NCBI GenBank assembly: GCA_022496185.1 | Contig: WTXG01000025.1 | Coordinates: 124,001-188,000, forward strand | DNA from: Multifurca ochricompacta | Lineage: Eukaryota > Basidiomycota > Agaricomycetes > Russulales > Russulaceae | DNA length: 64,000 nucleotides | Reading direction: 5' to 3' | In this document: piece by piece, positions 9,964-21,642 of the stretch | Layout: every line of letters begins with the position of its first letter | Numbering within the stretch: the first letter of the stretch is position 1 | Made by a program: the position numbers and the translations under genes | The notes under the pieces: generated by a model | What the model saw: the letters and a program-made list of their open reading frames with translations, nothing else | Database searches by the model: none | What the model was told of the DNA's origin: nothing

Positions 9964-12425
9964 TTACCCACTTAGGAGGCTCCCATACACTACCTGACCG
10001 TCCACAACAGTCGCGAGCACACGGGTGCCCAGTATCTCCTCCAGAGGAACTTGCATGATATTACGGTCTAACACGACAAAATCAGCCGCGAACCCGGACG
10101 CGAGCTGTCCACATGTGTGTTCTGCGAACGCAGCGTACGCAGCGTCGCGCGTCATGCCACGTAAGGCTTGTACGCGCGTCAACGCCTCCGCGGGGTACCT
10201 GCGGACGAGGATAAGGGTCGCGTAGTTAGGGACAAGGTAGCACGTCCCATAACATAAATGAGATGCGTGGCAAGGGGTAACGCACCATCCGCCCGGACCG
10301 TGGGGTGAGGTGCCTTCAGGACTACATCGTGCGATGGCCGCGTAGAAGCCCAGAAGTGGGTTTATACCCTCAACGGGAAAGTCGGAGCCAAGAGGAAGAC
10401 GTTTTCCCGGGGAGGCTCTGCATTACAAAGTGCATCGCCTCTGTCAGCTTGGCGGCGACCAATACGACAGAGGGGTGGTAAGTACTGGAGGAGCGTCTGA
10501 TAAGCGTATGCGCCTTTGATGCGGTCTGGACCCTGAGGATCAAGTCGGCATTAAAGGTGCGCAAGGGGAAGAAAGAAGAACTGAGAGACCAAACGGGATT
10601 CGGCATATTTCATGTCGCTTGTTCTGCAACATGAATTAGTGTCATCGCGCTCAGGAAATAAGAGAAGGTATGCACGCATGCGTGGGCTGTACGCTCGCAA
10701 TGACTACATTCCATACATTCCATAAACCTGTCAGTAGCAGCAGAGACCGAAGAGACACAACTCAATCCACCCACCTCCTAGCTTTCCGATACGCTCGAGG
10801 TCGCTTGGTTGGAAGACCTGCGCATGCTCTATACGTGGGCGCCACATATTCACATCTGCATCTGCTTGCTTAGTATGTCCTCGAAGATGTCAAGCACAAC
10901 TTCATTCGCGCGTCACCGATAGCGTGAATGTTCTGAGCATCACCTTAGCCCACAACTCAAGATAAAGCCCGCGTACATACCACTTGAAAATTGTCCTCGT
11001 AAAATCGTTCAACTAGTCTATGTAGTGTTTGGGGCGGGGTGAGTATAAACCCTTGCGTGGCTGGCTTATCAGTGTAGGGAGCGATGAGTGCGGCCCCCCA
11101 GGATCCGAGAGCGCCATCGGCGAAGAGTTTTACGCTTCGAACAGTGAGACGTCCGTGGGACCGTAGTTAATCAGACGGGGTATTTGGGAGCCCCAGTAGT
11201 CATCGGAATTGACATTTCCCATCAAATAGACCTTGATCTGTTGCAGAGTGAGGATAACCAAAACACCGAAAAAGCGATGGGGCGCACAGGTAGACGCCCT
11301 TCTTCAGCCAGTCTGTACTGCGTGAGTGCGTGTCAAAGATGAACGTATGCTGAGAGAAGAACACACCGCTTAAATAATGCTATGTCATTAGGGGACGAGG
11401 CAGCATCATGGATACTGGTTAACCCAACGCGTAGAGCGTCACGCATCGCAGTCTCGAAATTTTCAAGTTTTCCGCTTCAGTTGGCGCAGGCTTTTTGATG
11501 AGATTCATTGCGTTATCAACGAACACGCCTGGTCGGAAGTCAGGTGAGAGTTTAAATCCCTAGATCTAACGCAAGGTGGGTTCGAAGGATAGGTCTGACA
11601 GACCTGTGGGCTTTCCAGCCTCATCACGCACGATAAGACCACCGTCAACCACTTCCGGGAGATCTGAAAGCTCTGAAAGGATTTTATTAGAGACCCAGTA
11701 AGCGTGCACGTCAACGCGGGAGAGCAGGACAGAGCGACCGCGAAGAAGAGGCTCGCGGTCAAGGTCATCCTTCGTATCCGACAACGGTAAGAAGCTGAAT
11801 TTCGGCAGGATGGTTGACCTACTGAAGTTGGAAATTCTCCTCCTGGCCAGTTGGTTTGATCCCAACCCATGCCCAAGATCCAGCGAGTGTGATCATGAAG
11901 TACATCGGGGTGAGCAAGAAGGTACAGCTTGATCTTGAGTAGAACATCTGCATATGCAGATCAGATGTGACGAGATTGGCAATTGATCGAAAGACCATCA
12001 ATAGACGAGCAACCATCGAGAGGGAGTTGTTCCTTGGCACCCCAATGAAGTATATGACCATGGGCATCTACAGGATGGAATCGTTCCAGGGACCATTTTA
12101 GGGAGAGGGAGAAGGGGTATTCATGTTCATACCAGCCAATCCTGGCACTACGATAGAACCTGGTGGCGCCTGGACTATTTTCAACGACACGTTTGGTTTA
12201 TAAACGCTCCAAAATTGATGAATTTGTTCTGCGATTTGGAGGGGTTATCCAGGGTAAAGTAGAGTAGAGTAGAGTATGTTTGGGACGTACCTGCACTTCC
12301 TGTGGCAATGATGATACCATTTTCTATTATCATGCAATCTACAGTGGAGTTTTCGTCGTCGACTGTGTAGATACTCTTGGGAGGAGCACAGATTGCATAT
12401 GGTTTGAAGGTTGTTGATGATTCAT
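9964..12425 (-). CDS. YtcJ-like amidohydrolase (family 3), frame interrupted at several places
   Basis: Amidohydrolase-3 enzymes hydrolyse C-N bonds in a metal-dependent TIM barrel; the substrate of fungal YtcJ homologues is unknown. From the N terminus: YAICAPPKSIYTVDDENST, IIATGSA, metal-site DAHGHIL, GWDQTNWPGGEFPT, VDVHAYWVSNKILSEL, VDGGLIVRDEAGKPTG, VFVDNAMNLIKK, VGLTSIHDAASSPNDIA, GSDFPVEGINPLLGFYAAIA, SPHGPGGWYPAEALTRVQAL and FVVLDRNIMQVPLEEIL. Introns lie among these blocks (for example one closing before 10204). Several blocks sit in different frames with no intron between them: near 12400 (an A lost after the first residues) and near 11455 (a T lost). The likely start is the ATG at 12425, which needs the first correction. 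Full exon structure is not resolved. Pseudogene or sequence errors; I favour errors. Confidence 0.75.
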
Positions 12426-12610
12426 AATGGTTTACTTTACAAGACAAGGAAAACAGAACAATAATCAGATAAGATTGAATTAAAATCCCAGCTCTAATTG
12501 GCGTGGGAACGAGTTGCCCTATCTATACGAACCAACGTTCTTCATTCTTCATATTCGTTTGGTGTCGCTTCGTTTTGCGCTAACGCTAACTAACTAACAG
12601 TCATTCAACA

Positions 12611-14015
12611 ATGGAGCCCTCAGAAACAATTTATCATAAAAGGATCCTTCATAGTAAACGGTCGTTTGGAAAGCATCCTGGTCACAAAATAGATTCACCA
12701 GCCTATGATGCGTCCGTCTTTTGATATCCACCCTCCCTGTCCTCCATTCCACTCACTGCTTTCAGTTCAGAAGAAGACAATGACCCTCTTACCGATGATG
12801 GTTCCTCGGCTCTCTCTACTCCTTCATCATTGCGTCCGACTGCCCCACCCAACATCGCGGTCAAGCGCCATTGACTGCACGTCCCACTTCCCCCACTCTC
12901 CGTTCTCGTTTGAAACATACTTTTTCGCCTTCCGCCCTATCCGATGACGGGGTTGACTCCCCCACATATGATGGCGACATCGAAAGCAGTACTACGGTTG
13001 GCCGCGATCGCGAACATCCCTCTCCTATTCAGTCACATTCTACTGTCACCTCCACTCTTCCTTCCCCGCTCCCATGGTTCAAAACCTTCCTACAATCGTT
13101 GCGCCCCCATCAACCGCCTCATCTTCCGAGGCAGAGATCGAACCCGCACGTATACTGTGCATAGCACGCATACCTCCGCTGCCTCTCAACTCGCACCTAT
13201 TCGCGAGGCGGGTCGGGCGTTTAATCCCTCAGCACTCTCCCCAGAGGATATACAAGCCTTTGTTCGACGTGCACTCAGTGGTGAAATACACCGTAAGTAC
13301 AAGATCAACGAGCCTCCAGTTGGCCGGCCTGTACGTATCTACGCAGATGGTATGTACAGCATTTGGGTCTAATCACGCACCTGTCTCATCAACTTCGGCT
13401 TCCACCTTAAAGGCGTATATGACCTCTTTCACTTTGGGTAGGTTTTTGAAACTTTTTTCTTGCCGATCCAGGGCTTACGTTTAGGAGTATCTCAGCCACT
13501 CACTCCAGCTACGCCAAGCAAAGCTTTCATTCCCAAATGTGCACCTCCTTGTTGGTGTGAATAACGATGAGCAGGTAAAATACCACAAGTTCAAGTGTGT
13601 AATGGATTATGTCGAACGCTGCGAAGCCGTTCGACATTGTCGTTGGGTCGACGAGGTTGTCCCTGACGCCCCTTGGGTCATCGACGCTGCATTTATAGAG
13701 AAATACAACATTGACTACGTGGCGCATGACGAGGAACCGTATTTGAGTGCAGGGCATGAGGATGTATATGGATTTGTCAAGTCAATGGGTTTGTCCGCTC
13801 CACTCGCGCGCGTTCTCAAGCCCTAACGGCTCATTAGGCAAGTTCATACCAACGCGTCGCACGCCGGGCATTTCAACCAGTTCGCTCCTCGAACGCATCG
13901 TTAAGAGCTATCGAAAACGCGACTTTGACAAAAACTCGAGAAAATGGGTCATGCGGAGCTTATGGCACAGGGTTCAGACTATGAGGATAAAGGTGTCAGC
14001 GACGATGCAAGTTAG
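12611..14015 (+). CDS. PCT1: Choline-phosphate cytidylyltransferase (CTP:phosphocholine), four apparent -1 breaks
   Basis: This enzyme makes CDP-choline, the rate-setting step of the Kennedy pathway to phosphatidylcholine. Exons: 12611-12711, 12766-13349, 13413-13437 (25 nt), 13496-13788, 13838-14015. The catalytic core is clear: RKYKINEPPVGRPVRIYADG, YDLFHFGHS split over two introns (the HxGH nucleotide-binding motif), LRQAKLSFPNVHLLVGV, RCEAVRHCRWVDEV, YVAHDEEPYL and RRTPGISTSSLLERIV (the RTEGISTS-equivalent). The tail is ...DYEDKGVSDDAS-stop. Exon phases close exactly if three bases are added in exon 2 (near 12868, 13105 and 13148) and one in the last exon near 13930, where five A's should be six. 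About 394 residues after correction. The gene is normally single and essential, so sequence error is likelier than decay. Confidence 0.9.
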
Positions 14016-16162
14016 GATGGGAAGCGATCGCGGTGAGCTCCTCGGGATTCAGTTAATGCTTCAAATTACTGTATATATTTGTGAATATCCGACATTAGAC
14101 AATTCAGTTACTGCAAGGGTCGCCATTTTTCGCCCCTCCCTTTGCTCCTCTGGGATTATTCAAATTACGTTCATTCGATCGTGGTGGTACAGAGTTGCTG
14201 CATTACTTGTCATTTCGTTTCACCACTAGTAGGTGGGTTGCTAGCAACCACGGTCCTCAAATGCTTCACGTCACCAGTCTTTCCTCCCTGTCGTCTCTGG
14301 CTTCAACCGGAATGTCCTGTGCCAGCTTGTAGTCTGGCATTGAAGCTTCTGGGTGACGTGCCTTGTGCTTCTTTTTCTAAAAGCTTCATGGAGATGGAGG
14401 GGGGCAACTACTGGCACGCACACAACTGGAGTCATGGTACGGTTGGGACCATGCTAGCCAGTTACTAGTATCACATGATATTTATTGAGTTGTTGTCTCC
14501 CCATCCCAGTCCAGTCCCCAACATCCCAACAACCAACATTAAATGCACCAATCAACCAATCAAACATCATAGCCTGGGCAGGTCTTTTTTCTTGTCACCG
14601 GACTGCAGTTTAGAACATAAGCTGGTCTGGCCTAGCTCACATTCAGCAGACCCCAACCCAACCATATACTTTACTTTATGCCTAGTATAGCTGCACCATA
14701 CCTGTTCTGCAGTTATGTTAGGCCATGGTTACTGCTTAATGGAGGGCTCATTGTAAAAGAGATGTAACATGGCAGCCGTGGTAACAAAAGGGACAAAGAT
14801 GCACTTTAAGAGACAATGTGGCCGTATAGTCACGTTCCCTTTATTTTATTTCATAAACCCTTTCCTCCTGGTGGTCATTTAAGATGGGGTACTATGCTTA
14901 CCAGAAATTCTCATTTCTATAAACATAAGACCTCACTCAGCACGTAGACTTACGTGGTCACTCACAGTACTTGATTCCCCCGCCCACAATACGTCTTCAG
15001 CATACACCCTGGGCTTCACGGGGGAGCGGCTATTCTGGGTACACTATGGCGCATGCTGGAGTAGGGAGTGCGGCAAAAAGAGTGAGAGAGTAGAAGTATA
15101 CGATCGATGGCAAAAATCACAACATCGTAGGCAAGTTGGTTGTGATTCCTTATGCCCTGGGCCTGCGAGGCCATCCACATTGTGGAAACAAGTAGTAGGA
15201 ACCTTCAATCTTCTCACTGGCTACCTGGAAGATGGTAATGCTATTTGTGTCCCTCACCTGCTCTGTAGGCAATCGCGCTTATAAAAGCAGTTGATGCATC
15301 TGGAGGTCTAGAACGTCAGCATTAGATAATAACCGCTAAATAGACAACCCTTTGTGCGCTTTCTTGAGACCTTCTCGCTGCGCCTTCGCATTGAACCCTG
15401 CACCGGGGGAGGGGGTTTGCGGTTCTCTTGTTGAACGAAGACACTACTCGGGTATAGCCAGCAAATCCTCATTGGAGTAGCGTCGAAGCGAGCAGGCGAG
15501 TTTGCGTGTCAGGGACTGGACGCTGTGATCCCCATCCCCATGACACCAACTAGCACAGTACACCGAATAATGGAAGACCCACCAGTGACCGACTCAGCAA
15601 GCACACTGGACCGATGCCCTTGTTTGTTGTTGGGTTAATCCCCAGACTCGCACAAAATCCACCGCAGCGAGCACCGCTCATTTCGGAAAAGCGCGCACAA
15701 CTTAAAGCTCCACGCTTCCATATTTAAGGCGTTCAGAAGGGACTGAGCTGGGATCGTAAACGCCCGGTTCTTACCCTGGACCCTGGGCTTGTTAGTTCCA
15801 CATGTAACGTACAATCTCCTTAAGAAATCGGGAGCGTGTGCTTAACACATGACCTACTAGTGGGACTTATCTACCACATTTTTATTTTCTGATCCAATGG
15901 AGGTATTCACCGTGCCAACCTGTCCTCCGACGCGTGAAAAGAATTGCATTCAACAATCGTTTCGTGCTTAGTGAAGGAGGGAAGGAGGGGGGAGGGAAAA
16001 ATTACACGTTACCACTTGCCTGGCCTTTGACAAATGCGGCTCATGCCGGAGTCGTTGAGTCGGCGCCTGAATTGCTCCTCCCGACCACCACAACAGTGAG
16101 CTCGCTGCCAACGACGATAGCGCAAGTGCGAGCCTGAGGCCTTGTTCATTAACATCTTGCAC
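14016..16162. other. 2.1-kb gene-free, CpG-poor stretch
   Basis: No reading frame here resembles a protein. Between about 14.2 and 15.0 kb CpG dinucleotides are scarce by eye, while TpG and CpA are common, unlike the CpG-rich flanks. A short palindrome GGTTGCTAGCAACC lies near 14235. This looks like an old methylated, decayed element, but no terminal repeats or coding remnants could be identified. Confidence 0.45.
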
Positions 16163-17986
16163 ATGGACGCTGGCTCACACAAGTTACTCGAAACTGTGGT
16201 TCTTAAGACGCTTCATGCTCACAGCTTTACACGGTCCTCATCTCAGGCTTCTCTTACACTTACCGATCTTCTCTCCCACTATATCATCCTGTTGGCTACA
16301 ACATGCTCAAAATACGCTCAACACGCTGGAAGGCTGAACATGACTGTCAGGGACGCAATGTACGCCCTCGACGAACTTGGTGTCAGCATGGACGAGCTTC
16401 ACGAGTATTGCGGCACGGAAGGTGACGAGCTAGCGCGTTACTCCGGTCACTCTGCGAAGCGACAGGAAGATCTGAGCGAGTTCAAAGGTCAGTTGAAACG
16501 TGATGATTTCATCTTAACATTAACGCGTCTGCCTCTCGCGTTCAGCGTCGTTAGCGGGCGGGCTACCTGTCGAGCGAGAATCAATACCCTTAGTTTGGGC
16601 CCCCTTCCCGGAATCTTACTCGGAGGATGTAGAAGAAGAGGATGTGGACGAAGAAGTGGAGAGGGAGGAAGATGTTGAAATGTTGGACGTCAATGTCGCG
16701 GAAGAAAATGGCGAGGTTCATATATCTTCCGTTCCCCAAGACATTGGAGGGCGACAATTAACACCCCCGCGACCACCATCCACTCCTCCTTTACCGTTAT
16801 CTCCAGTATCCAATCCGACATCTCCTACGCGAAAACGGCCTCGAACAGAAAGTTGGAAACCGCCACCCCACATCCCCAGTTTCCTCCCGCCGTTCCCTGT
16901 TGAGCGCTCGTCTCCTGAACCCGAGTCCCTCTCCCTCCCTCCTCCTGGTGAACCGTCTTCCTCGGCTCAGCCGCCCCTATCAAAAATCGAATCAGTGGCA
17001 ACCCTCGCTCGAGTCTCTTCCGCCAACCCGGCCGATTACACAACCGTTGTGCCATATTCGCTCTCAAACCTCGCGTCGACGCCCGAGTGGCACTTGCCAT
17101 CGACACCGAGGGAATCGCGGGTATCAGTGGATCCGCTGCCACCTCAGCTCTCCATCCCCCAGATCCAGCCTTCGCTCCTCGGAGCATACCATCATATACT
17201 CACGCACCCACCTCCCGCGAGCCCAAATGTCGCGAATCCCTCCCGCCACCGTGTAGCCATGGTTCTGCTCAGTCAAGCCCAGAAGAATTCACGCTGGGAA
17301 CCTGCGGATAGCCTATACGGTGCTACTGCCCCTAACGCACCTACAGTAGCACCAGTGGGCCCGTCCTACGCCGTTCCAACCTCTGCAATGCCAGAAGAGA
17401 AAAAGGAAGAGGAGAAGGACAAGAAATTAAGTTTGCCAGGAGCAGCACCGCGTCCTATCGGAACGCAAGAGAGGATCGTGCCCCTTTCCAGCTACCAGAC
17501 TTCCCGAATACCTGAATTAGCAAGAGAGGCGCTGTCGGTCCGTGTTTCACGCCTTGTCAAGTTCTTGATGCGGCATCGTTATGTGTTGGCTGACCAGGTC
17601 GCGTCATTTAACAGGGAGCAGTGCTATCGCGTATCACTCGCCTATCCCACCCCACGGTACTCCAACGTGGACCAGAAAAGCTCACGTACGGAACCGGTGT
17701 ACCTGCTCCATGGAATTCTGACAAGTCGTCCGCGCCGTTGCCAATGCCGTCAATGGCGAAAGGCAAGGAATTGCTCGCTAACGGCTTGCCGAATGGTAAG
17801 GGCAAGGAGGGGGAGAAAGAGCAAGTCCTACCTGATGCGCGTCTATTCGCGACTTGGGAGCATGAGCAGAAAAGTTTCCGGGACCCCATTGCGATTCCTC
17901 GCCGCGCAAGGCAAGGGAGTGTCCATACAAGCTTGTCACTTTCGAATGTCCCAGGGCGGGCGAGAGGCGAGAGCAGAGCGGGGTAG
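16163..17986 (+). CDS. Bromodomain-associated histone-fold protein, TAF8-like
   Basis: Three exons (16163-16487, 16546-17537, 17615-17986) give 562 residues with consistent phases and no break. The first about 100 residues form a bromodomain-associated histone fold: HKLLETVVLKTL, SLTLTDLLSHYIILLATTCS, YAQHAGRLNMTVRDAMYALD, and ELGVSMDELHEYCG. An acidic stretch follows (DVEEEDVDEEVEREEDVE), then Pro/Ser-rich sequence with HIPSFLPPFP, which recalls the Pro-rich block of TAF8, a TFIID subunit. The C-terminal part (TYGTGVPAPWN, WEHEQKSFRDP) is conserved in basidiomycete homologues as I remember them. The role is probably in TFIID or a SAGA-type complex; TAF3 or SPT7-like proteins are alternatives sharing this fold. 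ATG 16163 (MDAGSHKLL) is the first ATG in the frame. Confidence 0.8.
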
Positions 17987-18367
17987 GAATGAGATGTATT
18001 TCACCGGCTTTTTTCTTTGCATTCGTGATTTCTATCCTTCACGCTGGAATTGCTTTCAACTTACTTTCTTGTCGAGACATATATTGAAATATTTCAGGGC
18101 AAGGGTTGCACCCATGAAATTAATGCGAGGATGGCTGACGAGAATGCCTTTCTTCATCACTATATTTTTTCACAGCTATCTAACTTCTCAATCCATGCAA
18201 CCACCTTATTGCAACATCGAAAGAGGGGACTATGCAGTACACCAGAATCAAGCCATGAAAAGTACATGCACAACGGGATGACATCCGTAAGGACGATAAA
18301 TGGATAGACGTAAAAAGGTGCACGAGGGAAAAACGGGAAAATTCGATGAGATGAGCGAAAGTAGGGA

Positions 18368-19208
18368 CTAAGAGCCTTTCGGGGCTTCTTTGAACGAAAT
18401 GGCCTGTGAGGCTGATAAGCGCGCATCTGAGTCAATGTGAGCGTGTGAAGCTTACCTGCTCTTCGTTCATGGAGGAAACAATGGTGACGAGAAGATCCTT
18501 ACCCTCGTCAAATCCAGAGGAAATCTGGTCACCAAGTTCACCCTCAGGAACCTTGACATCATCCTTCGGTGTGCCATCCTGGGTCATCAGGTTAAGAAAC
18601 CCATCGTCAATATTGACCTGAAGAGGGAAGGATTCAACCATGTAGATTTAAGATCGCAGAACGAAAGCAGCTTACGAGCTGGAATTCAGTACGCTGGACA
18701 TTAGGAACATCCATGTTGTGCGTAGAGGGACAGATATCTTCCTATAATACATAAGTTAACAGTCGATTTGACAAGGGCAATATAAAAAAAATTCTAAGAC
18801 TCGAACATACCAATTTTTTGCCAGTGAAAATCTATATGGTCGTGAGAAGTACGTAGATTGAGGAACAAAACACATGCTCACGTCTATGGCGACGAGGTGA
18901 ACCTTAGCGTGACCATGCTTTCCGGTCTTTGAGGTGGACATGTCCACAATCTTGCAGGGGCGACCTAGCAGTTACCAAGCTCGTTGAAAACTAAATTTTG
19001 CCGTCAGAAATTCGAACGCATACCCTTAATACGACATGCCCGTTCTTGCGCAGTGCAGAACATTGCATAGGGTAGGTGAGGGAAGCCCCAGCATTGGCCT
19101 AAAAGAGAGGATGTGAGGATCAAGCGACTTACTTGAGAACTAGAAAAAGAACGATCAAGGTGTACTTGCCTGCTCAAAGGTTTGATTATGAGCCTCGTCG
19201 TCAGACAT
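18368..19208 (-). CDS. Translation factor eIF5A (one apparent base lost)
   Basis: eIF5A promotes peptide-bond formation at difficult sequences and termination, and needs hypusine. Seven exons on minus: 19208-19170, 19098-19024, 18964-18882, 18831-18811 (21 nt), 18741-18676, 18617-18456, 18403-18368. Seen: [28 protein letters not shown], the hypusination loop [54 protein letters not shown], and [15 protein letters not shown]. About 160 residues, the normal length. Intron 1 begins GCAAGT after CAG: a GC-AG intron. At the end of exon 2 the bases read GTATTAAGG where the family (HVVIKGRPCKIV) needs one more A; without it the next exon is out of frame. The gene is essential and so strongly conserved that sequence error is the best explanation. 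Confidence 0.95.
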
Positions 19209-19829
19209 GAAGGGTCGTTAGGATCACTTTTTTTTGAAAAGGAGAGGGTAGACCGGGGGGGTGGGGTGTAAAAAGTACGGACGGAGTGAAGACGATGTTG
19301 TGGCGAAAAATCAATCTTGCCTAATCGCTTTCAAACTCCGACTCATATCCGATCTAGGCAATTTATTATAATGTTGTTGTCACAGCGGGTGTAAATGTAA
19401 AAATATAAAAATAAAAAATAGACAAACAACGTTTCTAGCTTGCTGTTGTTGATGACGTTGATGTTGATGTTAATGTTGATGTTAATGTTGTTGTTGTGTT
19501 TAGATGTTGAATGAAGTTGCCCTACTTTCCACGTTTACGTTTGTTTTAGATTTCATACCTTCTCGGCCTTTATTTTTTGTTATCATCTCTTCGTGTCATC
19601 AACAACTAAATATCATCACCTCGGCTCTTTCTGGCTCACTGAGTGTATCTCCTACAAGTTGTGAAAGGGTGATTTGGATCACTCATCACTCAAAAGCGTG
19701 TTTGATCGCGGATGATTATATAATCAGAGAGGTATAGAGGGTATAGGCACTCCGACCGACCTCCCGACTCGTTAGTTACCTTAAAGTCACCCTACACCTT
19801 CGCCGTTCGGGTCATTTATTTGTTAAAAA
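19209..19829. other. Divergent promoter region, eIF5A / LIM gene
   Basis: About 620 bp between two divergent start codons. It holds a GTTGATGTT/GTTAATGTT imperfect repeat at 19440-19500 and a TATATAA inside the near-palindrome GATTATATAATC at 19715-19726, about 110 bp upstream of the LIM ATG. No gene. Confidence 0.55.
19717..19723 (+). promoter_or_regulatory. TATA-like box of the LIM gene
   Basis: TATATAA, 107 bp upstream of the LIM start codon. It is symmetric, so it could also read on the minus strand, but the eIF5A start is about 500 bp away. Confidence 0.4.
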
Positions 19830-21289
19830 ATGCATCCTTTCGGTGGTACCCCTGTGTGTCCTAGATGCTCGAAAGCTGTTTACGCTGCTGAACAGGTGAG
19901 TTTTTGACCTTTGTCCTCCAGGACCTGCACTCTGTTTACATCTACCAACCTCTCAACAGGTGATGGGGCCCGGCAGAAAGGTGCATGCTCCCTTCCTTCT
20001 GAGCCCCGTATGTCATGCTAACCATCTCTCTTATATAGCTCTACCACAAAGTACGTTCTCAGTCGTGTCTTTCCCCTAGCCATACTCACTCGTACCCAGC
20101 CTTGTCTCACGTGTGCGAGCTGCGGTGTTAGATTAGACTCCTTCCGGCTGCTTGAGCATGATGAAGAGGTGCGTGTCATCTTGTTATGAATGGTTTCCGT
20201 TTCATTTAGGGCACTGTTTTATACCTCAGCCATATTGGTATGCACTTCGTTGGGAATCACATCATGTCGGTATTCCCTTACTTCTCTCTGCAGTAAGAAT
20301 TGTCACAGCAAGAACTTCGGAACACGCGACCTACGTCAGGCGAACCTACCTCATAAAGCTGGGGATCCAACACTCTCACCTTCTCGTGCGACTGGCCCTT
20401 CCACTTCATCGCCCCAGAATCCCGTCACGAGCCCCGCTATTCTTCCTTCTGGGCCTTTTCCTCCTCCACAAGCAATGCGCCGCAAGGGCCCTTTTTTTCT
20501 TCAGCCGTCAGTCGAAGGATATTTTCGGAGACCCTTCAAGCAACCCCAGACCGCTCCTTCGTCCTACGCGTGTTTTGAGCCCTACTCGCGGTGCCTTCAG
20601 CGCTGACTTGGAGCAATCTGAGGCACCGACAACACTACGGAGGAAGGAAGCGACGACTACACTTTACGCCATCCCATGTCGGACGCTCTGAAGGTGGACT
20701 CCCGCGGACTGTGCCACTCGCCGGCACTACCCAACGCTCAGCCTCGCCCACAAGACGTCCGACATCTTCCTCGGACGCGCCTGCGACCCTCGGCCGTGCT
20801 CTGTCCCTGAGTGCGAACGAGGCTACTGGGACGCGTCGGATCAACCCCTTGACCGCAAGCACGACCGGCACACGCTACGGTGCGGCGCTCACCGGCGAAT
20901 TGCGTGCCACTCCCACAGGTGGTGCGGCGCGGCAGTGGGGCAGTGGGACACCCCAATGTCCACGCTGCAACAAGAGCGTGTATTTTGCGGAGCAGGTGAG
21001 ACCCGCCACCGAACCTTGAGTGGCTTTTTCAGGGGCACGAACTGACGGGACAAATACCAGGTAAAGGCCATCGGCAAGACATGGCACAAAGCATGTCTTC
21101 GTTGCTCGGAGTGTGGCACGTCCCTGGATTCGAGCCGTCTTACGGAGAAAGACGGAGATCCTCTTTGCCATCGTTGCTATAACAAGGTTTGCGACTTTTT
21201 TGCTGAATAATGTTTTGGTGCTCACTCGAACGTAGTTGCATGGCCCGGCTGGTAGCGGGTACGCCCTCCTTGGAAAAGCGGGCGGTTGA
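19830..21289 (+). CDS. Two-LIM-domain protein with very small exons
   Basis: LIM domains are double zinc fingers that bind proteins, often at actin structures. LIM1 is assembled from exons 19830-19895, 19960-19980 (21 nt), 20039-20050 (12 nt, LYHK), 20100-20168, 20230-20237 (8 nt) and 20294 onward: CPRCSKAVYAAEQ, PCLTCASCGVRLDSF, PYCKNCHSKNFG. A Ser/Pro-rich linker follows (ILPSGPFPPPQAM, GDPSSNP, RVLSPTRGAF, RTVPLAGTTQRSASPTRRP). LIM2 spans 20955-20995, 21061-21186 and 21236-21289: CPRCNKSVYFAEQ, GKTWHKACLRCSECG, DPLCHRCYNK, ending YALLGKAGG-stop. In the linker the likely protein moves between frames (near T7 at 20490 and near 20690), so bases are probably missing there. Basidiomycete Cys-rich-protein-type LIM proteins look like this; the partner is unknown. 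Confidence 0.85.
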
Positions 21290-21642
21290 AACACGGATAC
21301 TCGCCTCCGTTTCGAAGACAGGGATGCTGAAGCGATGTACACTGCCCTGATAGCATGACGTTTGTAGCATTTCTTTCAATGTTGTTCTAGTTTGTTACGA
21401 TTACGACCCCATCTGGTATGATGAATCCTAGTCTGTTATTCACCATCTTTTATAGCCATTAACAGTTCGATAGAGTGATGCCTCTCCCGTTCCTAACTGA
21501 TGTGACTTTACTATACTTGAATAAAGGCGGTTCCGCACTTGGACGCTGATACATCGAGTGAAGGGGAGGGCTGAACCGAGTGATAGATAGCCTGGCAAAT
21601 GGCATTCACTGCACGAATCCAACGGGCCGCAGGCAAGATAAA
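21290..21642. other. Convergent intergenic region
   Basis: About 350 bp between the stops of the LIM gene and the decarboxylase gene. No supported feature. Confidence 0.6.

Noticed and set aside
14235..14248. Palindrome GGTTGCTAGCAACC as a transposon end
   Set aside because: No second copy at a plausible distance and no target-site duplication seen.
16142..16162. Upstream extension of the TAF8-like protein
   Set aside because: The extension begins with TTG; the first ATG in frame is at 16163, where the histone-fold sequence begins.
9960..21300. A block of true pseudogenes (amidohydrolase, PCT1, LIM, BCS1-like)
   Set aside because: Breaks are single bases, often at homopolymers, with full conservation on both sides, and also occur in eIF5A, APC1 and COG7 elsewhere; error is simpler.
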